DNA of 64,000 bases from Undaria pinnatifida (lineage: Eukaryota; Sar; Phaeophyceae; Laminariales; Alariaceae). The DNA is taken from positions 6,421,396-6,485,395 of the forward strand of contig JABAKD010000014.1 of the NCBI GenBank assembly GCA_012845835.1. Direction: 5' to 3'. The position numbers and the translations under genes are program-made. The number at the start of each line of letters is the position of its first letter. The first letter of the stretch is position 1. The notes under the pieces were generated by a model. That model worked only from the letters and a program-made list of their open reading frames with translations, ran no database searches and had not been told where the DNA came from. Shown here in pieces: positions 1-7,242 of this stretch.

Positions 1-180
1 GCTCGCAGCAACGCAGCGCCGTGCAGTGCCCTGTTATGCCCTGCAGCTCTAGCTTAGCAGAGCGCAGCGCTGTGCTTTGACGTGCTTTGCTACTTTGCCG
101 TGCTGCGTGCTTTACGGCACTTTTGTTAGTAGTTCGTGCATGCCAGTAACATTCATTCGCAGTATCATCCCACGTACCGG

Positions 181-441
181 TCAGCCCGGCTATATATAGC
201 TCAGCAGTGCATCGCAGCATAGTGCGGTGCCGCGTATTGCCCTTCGTTTTGCGGTGTTGTGTCGTGCGGCGCTGTTCGTTCTTTTGAACATACAGCAGTA
301 GCAGTACCAGGTATGATACAGGTACCAGGTACCATTTACTATGTACGTCTCGTGTTCTCATCGCACGTACTGCCGTTCAGAACGTGACATCGACAAGCAT
401 CTAGCGCAGGGCAATTAGCTCTGCACAAGCACCTCTTGGCA
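181..441. repeat. GC-rich dispersed repeat, left copy
   Basis: This segment is alignable, with indels, to 2541-2894 in the same orientation. Both begin TCAG(C/T)CCGGCTATATA, share the GTGTCGTGC and CTTT(C/T)GAACATA blocks, and end CAAGCA(C/G)CTCTTGGCA. The two copies flank the pogo-like transposon. Positions 1-180 upstream are a related run rich in GCAGCGC and GTGCTTT words. There is no open frame of note and the family is not recognised. Confidence 0.5.
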
Positions 442-923
442 ACATTTTTTCACCGTTCCAGCTTTTCTTTGCTTTCTCCCACACTTTATTGGTTTTTCCA
501 TTTCGTCTATAATTATTGCATTTTCTTCTTTTTTCAGTTGTTTCTTCGTTCATTTTCTACTATCTCCTTTAAATTTGATTCGTTCGAACTCGTGTTTTTT
601 CAAGTTCTGAACATTTTTTTACCTTTTTCATATTTGTTTACTCTTTTTTTCCAAGATTTGTTTTTGGGAGTTGAACTTGAATTTCAATGGACGTCCATGC
701 GAGGCAGTAGAACTTGCATTTTAATAGACGTCCATGCGAGCTTTCTTGTAATGCGCCCAAGGGCACACAACACAAGGCAACAGGAGCAAGCTGAAGCTGT
801 GGGCCAGTTGTGACATTCATTGTATTTTTTTTGTTTTTCAGTTGCTACAAGGTTGTTACCACAATGTGTCACAACAGCAGCGGTGTATCGACCAGTACTA
901 TTATTATATTACCAATAGACCAT
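442..923. other. T-rich stretch, no gene seen
   Basis: Positions 442-660 are a long T/C-rich run. A short direct repeat (GACGTCCATGCGAG) lies at about 690-745. The Phe-rich open frame here is a by-product of the pyrimidine composition. I see no gene. Confidence 0.5.
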
Positions 924-925
924 AC

Positions 926-2243
926 AGTAGGTGGGCCTATATAGTGCGGGTTATATAGTGCGCCCCTGCCGGTATAGTTCGGGTGAAATCGCTTGGCACA
1001 AAATTCGGGCCTATATAGTGCGCATGCCGCACAATAGGGGCACAGGTCTATATAATGCGGATTTGGACCACCTCACACCCGACATAGTGCGGGTCTGACG
1101 TCACCCCGCCTTAGATCATGGGGTCAAACTGACCACAAACCCGCAGTGCTGCGGTACAGCAATACAGTACTACAGCTGTACAGTACCCCTACCACCCGGC
1201 GGACCCTACTGGCAACACGAACAGCAGTGTAGAGGCTCACGATCCGTGTGCAGCAGGCGAACTCTGCCATCTTCCCCATCTGGAGAGTGAGGACGACGAC
1301 GACGTCGAAGGCGTTCGCACCGAGCCACCGTCGTATGCGGAAGTTCTCCAGCACTTCGCCGCCCTGGAAAACTACGCAGAAGCGTCCGGCATCAATGAGG
1401 CCGGCCATTTGCTCCAGAGGGCACGGATGTTGATGATTGCAGAGCATGCATCGCGCCCATCTCGCCAGACTGATGTCCGGGGGTATTTTGACACGTGAAA
1501 CGATTGGCGTTGTTCGTTTTTTTTTTTTGGGGGGGGGGGTGGGGCGCGGGTCTACGGAGTGCCTGACTTTCATGTGTGGTGGAGTGACTCGTACGAAGTA
1601 CAGTTAGTCAAAGGTTGGCGCGTTTTACTTGTTCGTGCATTAAAACCAAGCCCAAGGGTATGCGTGGTGTTGCGTTGTTGCGGATTTTCTCGTAGCCACA
1701 AAGGTAGAGCGTACGACAAGTACGAGTAGAGACGTATGTTTGTTGTTGTTCCAGTTTCCCGCTTTTTTTTCGTGAGAGGATGTCACCGTTTGGCACGTTT
1801 ATGTTTCGTTTGCAGAGCTTGCATTTAGTAGTCAATCCATTCCTTTACGAACTTAATAAATTTCATCTCAACCAACGATGGGACTTCGCACACACAGACG
1901 GGTGGTGCACTCAGACGTGCGAGCGCGTCGTCATGAGCAACCACGCTGTACCCGGGTGCAGCAGGCCTATTCAACGCTGCAACAGGCTGTCCTCTTCTCA
2001 CCACGTACAGATGCATGTATCGACAGCTTGTTCACCTTCGTACACCTTGCCGTTGGCTTTGTTCTGTGCTTCAAACAAGTGAAATCGCGAATAGAGCGCT
2101 AACCCGCACTATTGAGTTGATTCTAGTCGCGAATTGTGCGGGTACCCGCACTATAAAGGCCAGAAATCATATAGTGCGCGAGGTCGATATAGTGCGGGTA
2201 CGGAGCCGTGTCACATACCCGCACTATAGAGGCCCACCTACTG
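926..2243. mobile_element. Non-autonomous pogo/Tigger-like DNA transposon
   Basis: Terminal inverted repeats of 27 bp lie at 926-952 and 2217-2243, both starting CAGTAGGTGGGCC and ending TATAGTGCGGGT, with one mismatch. They are flanked by TA at 924-925 and 2244-2245, the target duplication expected of Tc1/mariner/pogo elements. Both ends carry several further subterminal TATAGTGCGG-type motifs. A decayed coding segment inside resembles a pogo/Tigger transposase C-terminus. The element lies outside the tandem array and is single-copy in this window. Confidence 0.75.
1133..1498 (+). pseudogene. Pogo/Tigger-like transposase, C-terminal remnant
   Basis: A plus-strand frame is open from 1133 to the TGA at 1496-1498 and has no ATG at its start. 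Its second half reads as an acidic stretch (ESEDDDD), then a helix with YAEVLQHFAALENYAEASG, then LLQRARML and SRQTDVRGYF just before the stop. This order (acidic linker, paired helices, short R-Q-x-x-h-x-x-[FY]F tail) is what I know from the ends of pogo/Tigger transposases. The catalytic DDE domain and DNA-binding helices are absent, so this is a deletion derivative. The assignment is by recognition, not by search. Confidence 0.45.
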
Positions 2244-2262
2244 TATATATATATATATATTT

Positions 2263-2360
2263 TTTTTACGAGGATAATTTTTCTTCATATGACCCCTGGA
2301 ATCAACCAACAACGAAAACCAGGCTTATAAGCGAACAGTCTATCTCCTAGAAGACCACAA
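2263..2360 (-). repeat. Degenerate second copy of the tRNA-like relic
   Basis: This segment is alignable to 2383-2480 in the same orientation. Both start with a T7 run and GAGGAT, then carry TGAC-CC, AATC(G)AACCAAC, and GGCTTATA. The B-box is broken here (one base missing). Together the two copies form a tandem pair about 120 bp apart, just outside the right end of the transposon. Confidence 0.4.
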
Positions 2361-2406
2361 AGTCAAATTGATATCTCTTATTTTTTTATGAGGATCATGA
2401 TGTTCC

Positions 2407-2480
2407 CCCGATGACACCGGGATTCGAACCAACGAGAAGACCTTGAGGCTTATAGTGTATACCGGTACTACTACACCAGG
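2407..2480 (-). pseudogene. tRNA-like relic (minus strand)
   Basis: Read on the minus strand, the first seven bases (CCTGGTG) can pair with CATCGGG at the 3' end, with two G-U pairs. They are followed by TA, a three-pair D stem with GG in the loop, and an intact T-loop/B-box word GGTTCGAATCC. The anticodon stem has a mismatch, position 33 is not U and the T stem is poor. This is therefore a tRNA pseudogene or the head of an old tRNA-derived SINE rather than a working tRNA. Total length is 74 nt. GCC would sit at the anticodon position if it is tRNA-derived. Confidence 0.4.
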
Positions 2481-2540
2481 GTTGTACATACCATCAGGTA
2501 GGTACTACGCTGTTGGACCACACTGCACGCCCAGCTCAGA

Positions 2541-2894
2541 TCAGTCCGGCTATATACAGCCCAGTAGCGCAGCGTAGCGCCGTGCGGAGCCGTACGGTGC
2601 GCTGCCGTGCCCTTCGCTGCGGTGCTGTGTCGTGCTGCGCTGTGCTTTCTTTCGAACATAGAGCAGTACCGGGTATAATACGCGTTGTTGTGATGTGCTA
2701 TTAATACTTTTCTTCTTTCTTCTTTTCTACATGACAAATGTATGTATTTGATTTAATCTTTCACGGGCCCCTGTTTTTTCCCCCACGTAAATTACCCGCG
2801 TACTGCCGATCTAAACGTAGCACCGGTAACAAAAGCACACACAGCACAGCTGAGCACAACAGGGCAACTTGCTCTACACAAGCAGCTCTTGGCA
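2541..2894. repeat. GC-rich dispersed repeat, right copy
   Basis: This is the direct counterpart of 181-441 (see there). It is about 90 bp longer because of internal insertions around 2760-2850. Confidence 0.5.
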
Positions 2895-3037
2895 TTATCA
2901 AACCGCTGTTTGCACCAGATCATGCGCCTCCTTCTTTCTGTCCCCTTTATTTACATGTTTTTGTTGCATTCTTCCTTGCTTTGCGCGAGCGCAGCGGGCG
3001 GCGTCAGCCGCCCGCGGAGCGGAGCCCTTGTAGAAAT

Positions 3038-3118
3038 TAAAATACACTCCAGCTGTGAGATCGAATATTTTGTCGAAACGCATCTTTGCAAGCTGTGTGT
3101 GATACTCCGATCGCGCAC
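3038..3118 (-). repeat. 80 bp dispersed repeat, inverted relative to 23682-23766
   Basis: The reverse complement matches the right end of the C-rich block of unit 1, through GGAGTATCACACACAGCTTG, TTTCGAC(A/G)AAAT and TTCGATCTCACAGCTGGAG. A shorter third match (ATCTCACAGC) lies near 22715. One copy sits just outside the array and the other near the end of unit 1, in opposite orientations. Positions 3119-3360 beyond it are unique flank with no recognisable gene. Confidence 0.6.
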
Positions 3119-3638
3119 GGCCACTACATATCCGTCGTATCTGTCTTTTAGTTTGTGACCACAGAGCTTCCCGGCTAGATTGTGCTTTCTCTCCCATTTT
3201 TCTTGCTTGATGGAAATTACGGGTTTCGACTCGTGAAGTCATGGTACGAGTACACATTCCCAGTCCCAGGGGAGAAGAGCCATACCAGGTAATAATTTCG
3301 CCTGCTGCTGGAGGCAGCGCTGATTAAGAAAGGGATTGCAACGCTTGAGTAGATCCACGGTAGATGAACTTCGGATTTGCTCATATTACAGCAGTGCATA
3401 CATGTACACCATACGCACCATAACCACTGGCTTTTCATGGCAGGCAACGCTGACTGCAAACCTCAGTAAGTGGTCATGGTACATGTCTGGTCAGTTGCTG
3501 TGGTGTACGGTGCACATGTACGTGGTCTAGTATCGTCCCTCTAGGAGAGGCACAAGCACGGATGCTGATACTGGTACTGGTTGTGCAGGATGTAGGTGGG
3601 CGGCAAGAACAGACTGAAGACACGAGTTGTACCACGAG

Positions 3639-3688
3639 GTTGTTGTTGTTGTTGTTGTTGTTCTCACATTAACTCGCATAATCAAGTC
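3639..3688 (-). repeat. Inverted scrap of the unit tail inside unit 1
   Basis: A (TTG)n run followed by TTCTCACATTAACTCGCATA and ATCAAGTC is the exact reverse complement of 25633-25675, and of 46861-46903 in unit 2, both near the right ends of units. Units 2 and 3 lack this insert at the equivalent place. The unit 1 insertion as a whole spans roughly 3640-3765. Confidence 0.7.
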
Positions 3689-5454
3689 CGTGGTCACAGG
3701 ACAGGCTCCAGTCACTCTGGAGCTGAGGAATACCCCAGGGAAAAACACACACAACCCAAGGGAGGTACCAGGTACCAGTTACTGCTGTACAACATAGGTA
3801 ACACATTCTTGGTGCATTTACTCGTGTTATCTCACCTCGAGCCCTTCTGGTCGGCCAACTGTCGCCATCCTTGGTGCTTTGCAGTGCCTGCCGAATCCAG
3901 GACTCAATGGTGTGGGAGGGAGCCGGAAGCTCTCAACAGCAGTGGTAGTCGCTGAGACAGCGGCAGTCAGCAGCACGGACAATACTTCAGGCCGCCTCAT
4001 GATGCATCATGCACGGCGGTGTGCAGCAAAAGTCTCACTTTGGTATACTTTTCGCCTCCCCGGTCCCCGGTACTGTACGGCCTTCGAGGGTTCGTCGTTC
4101 CCAAGAAAATAAACTTTCTCTAGTTTGTACTTTTCCTTTTTTGCAGGTTAAAGTTCGAGTAATTTGTACCCATGTCGGGAGTGCAGTGCTAAACGGGTCC
4201 GCCGGTACGCCTGATGCGCGTGTACACACAACGCACACGTTGTAAAAACGACGAGTAAAGATGTAAACATGGACGCAAACATGCTACTCGCGTACGAGCA
4301 GCAAATTGCTTCGAATCTCGCGGGCGTGTGAAGTCATCGCGGTGTCTGCAGTGTGTCGTCTCCAAGCCGCAACGTCGTGGTGTTGCAAGCCGCAAGCGCA
4401 ACGTCGACCCGTTGCAACGTCGCTCGTCGCTACACCAAAAACGATGGGAGAAACGAAGCGTTCGTGGTTGAACCGCATATTTCTCTGCACTCCGCACTCT
4501 GCGCTCGGCGCTCTGCGGTCCTCGACTGCTCTGCAATCTACTGCGGTTCTGCAGAATAGCTGCTTGCACGAGTGCTGCAGGTGTATACTCGTAGCTCGGT
4601 AGCTGTATATGGCTCTGCAGATGCGATACTCGTAGATATAGTCGCGTAAAAATAGATGGTTGACGGTGTGTCGTAGTACGTCGTAGGCCGCACAACGAGT
4701 ACGTTGCATAACTTCGTGAGGTCACAGTGTGGTGTCAGCTAGTGTCCAGCAGTCAGCCATGAGGTAAGCCCTCTTGAACCAATCTCATGTGTACCAGTTG
4801 TGTCTTGATGTCTCCACGGAACACGAGAGGGAGGCCAACACAAGGCAAGCACGGAAATGTACGAGGGACAGCAGTCTAGACAGGGAGGTAGGCCTCATCA
4901 ACACGGAAGATCCAAGATCTCCAAACGAACAAAAAAGGAAACATTGAACAGAAAGGAAAAAAAAAATGCCTAGGGGGCAGCCCAAAGGACACGAAGCCTC
5001 TCCCCTCTCTCACCACGGGTATAGCAGTACAGCTAAGCCTATATGATACGCGGTGTCGTCGCCATTCAGCGATGAAACAATCAAGCCCTCACCAACAACA
5101 GCACATCGCGTGCAGCATGCATGCTTTCTGAAAGCGACATATGCGCAGGGTCCGGGATCCAGGCGCACGCATTCATGTACCAAACAAACCAAAGTTGCGG
5201 GTGCTTTGGTACAAATAATAGTGATTGCTATTATGATCATACTTGTACATACCCAGCACACATCGCAAGGAGATGTATGTGACCATGCAGTGCCAAACGC
5301 ACCTGGGTACGAACGTCCCAAACACCACAGCAAGCACCATACGTCGTAGTCCAAACCTCTCACCTTCTAAAACGTGCCCTCCCGCAGAAAGGGTCAACTC
5401 TCCAACTTGTCAAGCTCCTTGGTATTCCTATTTTGCCTCCCTCCCTCTCGCTAG
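3689..5454. other. No confident gene in unit 1 left part
   Basis: Open frames here are broken by unshared indels in units 2 and 3, and substitutions between copies are mostly non-synonymous in every frame examined (for example 3870-4020). Positions 4340-4440 have three GCAACGTCG words close together. A possible donor (GAGGTAAGCC) at about 4762 is present in units 1 and 3 but not in unit 2. Confidence 0.4.
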
Positions 5455-5585
5455 AGATGAGCCGCACCACAGATGACCGAGCGAAACGTCCCACATTGTC
5501 AACGCCCCGAGAGATGACCATAACCATGAGAGGCACTCGTAAAAGACGCCCAACCCGCGCTACCGCATGCATGCTGTGCCTGTAA
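5455..5585 (+). CDS. Basic terminal exon, 42 codons (unit 1)
   Basis: A C/T-rich tract ends in CTCTCGCTAG at 5454, a good acceptor, and is followed immediately by an ATG (5457) and an open frame to TAA at 5583-5585. The product starts MSRTTDDRAKRP and ends with a strongly basic RGTRKRRPTRATACMLCL. Between units, five substitutions were noted: three sense changes are synonymous, the stop changes TAA to TGA, and one is Leu to Ser. That pattern supports coding. It could be the last exon of a gene whose upstream exons I cannot place, or a small protein with a 5'UTR intron. Function unknown; the Arg/Lys cluster could be a nuclear signal or nucleic-acid contact. Confidence 0.4.
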
Positions 5586-5666
5586 GCCTACACGATACTA
5601 CACTACAATCGTGACCTGTGTGCGTGCGGTGCCATCTACCAGGACCCCAGGACCATATTACTAGTA

Positions 5667-5806
5667 GCGTTTGCCCCTGGTTTAGTGTGGTGGAAATCGA
5701 TTGCCACGACCTCGTCCTACACTGTACAGCGTCGCGCACTACCCCGGGATAGTTTGGGCTCCCCCTTTAGCGCGGTTCATGCTTCCTGGCAAGGCACAGC
5801 ACTAAC
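5667..5806. mobile_element. Degenerate MITE related to 12213-12412 (unit 1)
   Basis: Alignable to the interior and right half of the 200 bp MITE: TTTAGTG(C/T)GGTG, GACCTCGTCCTACA, GCACTA..CCGGGATAG and CTTTAG(T/C)GCGG occur in the same order and spacing. Terminal repeats are eroded. It lies between the 42-codon exon and the gene A promoter. Confidence 0.55.
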
Positions 5807-6206
5807 TAGCGAGGACGCATGCTACTCTACCTCGTATCAGATGGGCCAGGCGCATGCATGTGCCGTCTGTCGTGCTTCGAAGTTCGATGCTACAAGTAAC
5901 TGGGGGCTATTGAGAAGGCAAGTCACCCATAAAGCGCCAGGATACGTCTCTAACATACCAAATACAGTATAGCTTTACGTTAGACTCTTCGCAATATAAC
6001 GTCATGAAATGCTCCTAACATACCAGTTACAGTATTAAAAAGTATCAGCGATATGACTCCCTACCATATACCATCCAAGTATCTAGATGTATGTGTTTTG
6101 TATGCGCCAAAACATTCGTGTTGCCCCGGCTGCTGCTGTTTTGTTGTTTTGTTTGCATTTTTTTCTTATAAATGTTAATGTTGTCGAATTCACGATCTGC
6201 GACAAA

Positions 6207-6230
6207 CCAATGGGCGCGAAGCTATAAATA
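6207..6230 (+). promoter_or_regulatory. CCAAT box and TATA box (unit 1)
   Basis: CCAAT lies at 6207-6211 and TATAAATA at 6223-6230, with GC-rich sequence between, giving an expected start near 6255-6265. The block is preserved in all three units while the flanking sequence (6060-6180) varies. It would drive the 57-codon ORF, gene A and possibly gene B. The CCAAT-TATA spacing is tight, so CCAAT may instead act as a proximal element. Confidence 0.6.
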
Positions 6231-6272
6231 TTTTCTACAAAACCCAGCAATGTGATTGGCCCAAAAGCAAAA

Positions 6273-6446
6273 ATGATGGGCGAGCGGGAACATCTGCGAG
6301 AGAAACGAGGAGTTCCAACGTTTTGGCGTTTTGGCCGTGGAAACCATGTGGGCCCTGATCACGTGGGCACCAGCTCGCGCGTTCTACGTGACCACAACTC
6401 GATCGATACCCCGTGCCAATCCACCTGGCAAAGGAGAAGGCTTTAG
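6273..6446 (+). CDS. 57-codon ORF after the promoter (unit 1)
   Basis: These are the first tandem ATGs downstream of the TATA box (6273 and 6276). They open a basic 57-residue frame beginning MMGEREHLREKRGVPTFWR and ending CQSTWQRRRL. The residues are identical in all units; the one base difference found (GGC/GGT) is silent. It ends 72 bp before the gene A ATG and may be an upstream regulatory ORF, a small protein, or a first exon. No donor that joins it in frame to gene A stands out. Confidence 0.35.
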   Translation: MMGEREHLREKRGVPTFWRFGRGNHVGPDHVGTSSRVLRDHNSIDTPCQSTWQRRRL

Positions 6447-6517
6447 AGTTTTTCGCACGCGCTCTACTACTTGACGTCCCCCCGTTGTTCTGCGATTCTT
6501 CCTTTCGCGCCGCGGTA

Positions 6518-7051
6518 ATGACGTCGACATCCGCAACTAGCAACGCTGCCTTCATCAGCGAGGCTAGACCTTTTCTGTTTGTTTTCAAGGCCGGGATACA
6601 GCAACCCGAACAGACTACCCAACTCCAGCAGAGCGACACTTCAGAGGCGACCCAAGCCGAGCTCGCTCCTTCCAGCTGCATCGGCAGCACCGGCACAAGC
6701 AGCACAGCGTCAGAGGAGTTCGAGGGTTCATCATCCGCAACTAGCAGCGCTGCCTTCATCGGCGAGGCTAGACCTTTTCTGTTTGTTTTCAAAGCCGGGC
6801 TGCAGCAACCCGCCCAGACTACCCAACAACAGCAGAGCGACACTTCGGTAGCAACCCAAGCCGAGCTCGCCCCTGCCAGCTGCACCAGCAGCACCAGCAT
6901 CAGCAGCACTGTACCAGAGGAGTTCGAGGGCTCATCATCCGACCTGCAAAAGTACAGGCAAGACGATTGGCAGCCCTGCTGTGCTGTTCTGTGTTCTGTC
7001 ATGGCAGCGACATTGGCAGTTGGGGCATTTCGAGAGCAGTTTGCAAAATAG
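6518..7051 (+). CDS. Gene A: two-repeat Ser/Thr/Gln-rich protein (unit 1)
   Basis: From the first in-frame ATG (6518) this gives 177 residues. The frame is open back to 6392 without another ATG. Residues 6-73 and 74-141 are two copies of a 68-residue repeat: each has AAFI(S/G)EARPFLFVFKAG, then a Gln-rich QTTQ-QQSDTS, then ATQAELAP and a Ser/Thr-rich end closing EFEGSSS. Residues 142-177 form a tail DLQKYRQDDWQPCC... with two short Cys pairs and a hydrophobic stretch. No signal peptide, membrane span or known domain is evident. The frame has no indels in any unit, but many differences are replacements, so constraint is loose. The stop lies 24 bp before the gene B ATG. A longer minus-strand frame overlaps it but has no promoter. 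Confidence 0.5.
   Translation: MTSTSATSNAAFISEARPFLFVFKAGIQQPEQTTQLQQSDTSEATQAELAPSSCIGSTGTSSTASEEFEGSSSATSSAAFIGEARPFLFVFKAGLQQPAQTTQQQQSDTSVATQAELAPASCTSSTSISSTVPEEFEGSSSDLQKYRQDDWQPCCAVLCSVMAATLAVGAFREQFAK
6531..6938 (+). repeat. 204 bp direct duplication inside gene A
   Basis: Two head-to-tail copies (6531-6734 and 6735-6938) of a 204 bp segment, 68 codons each, keep the reading frame. Equivalents lie at 29055-29462 and 50506-50913. The duplication predates the array because all units carry it with the same internal differences between copies. Confidence 0.85.
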
Positions 7052-7074
7052 ATGTGTTTGCTGTGTTCGTCGGC

Positions 7075-7172
7075 ATGCCGTTCAGTCCAGACTGCTGTGT
7101 GGTAGACGATCTGATCCGTTGGCGCCGCAGCCTCCCGTGGCTTCTTTCGTTCTCGAGGTGGCATGCCTCTCT
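7075..7172 (+). pseudogene. Gene B first exon, frameshifted (unit 1)
   Basis: Equivalent of the 100 nt first exon of units 2 and 3, but only 98 nt because two C residues are missing in the CTCCCG stretch near 7130. With the same donor (GTAAGT at 7173) and acceptor, the product would be out of frame in the acidic exon. The internal ATG at 7163, corresponding to Met31 of the intact exon, is in the right phase (ATG CCT CTC T) and could rescue translation with a shortened N-terminus. Confidence 0.4.
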
Positions 7173-7242
7173 GTAAGTACTACGTACACGTAGTGTTGGA
7201 AGCAATCCACAGCATGACGGCTGCAAACAAACGAGTTAGTAG

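Noticed and set aside
436-813. 125-codon Phe-rich frame
   Set aside because: Starts at a non-ATG codon and simply follows a T/C-rich tract.
181-2894. Direct repeats as LTRs of a retrotransposon
   Set aside because: No TG...CA ends, primer-binding site, or reverse transcriptase/integrase coding; the interior is occupied by an unrelated TIR element.
4189-4725. 178-codon minus-strand Arg-rich frame
   Set aside because: Shortened in unit 2 and broken in unit 3; the region is built of short GCAACGTCG and CTCTGC words.
6235-7164. 309-codon minus-strand frame opposite gene A
   Set aside because: It is the reverse shadow of the two repeats, has no promoter on that strand, and is 255 codons in the other units because of the 2 bp indel near 7130. 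The plus strand has a TATA box and an intact ORF in all copies.
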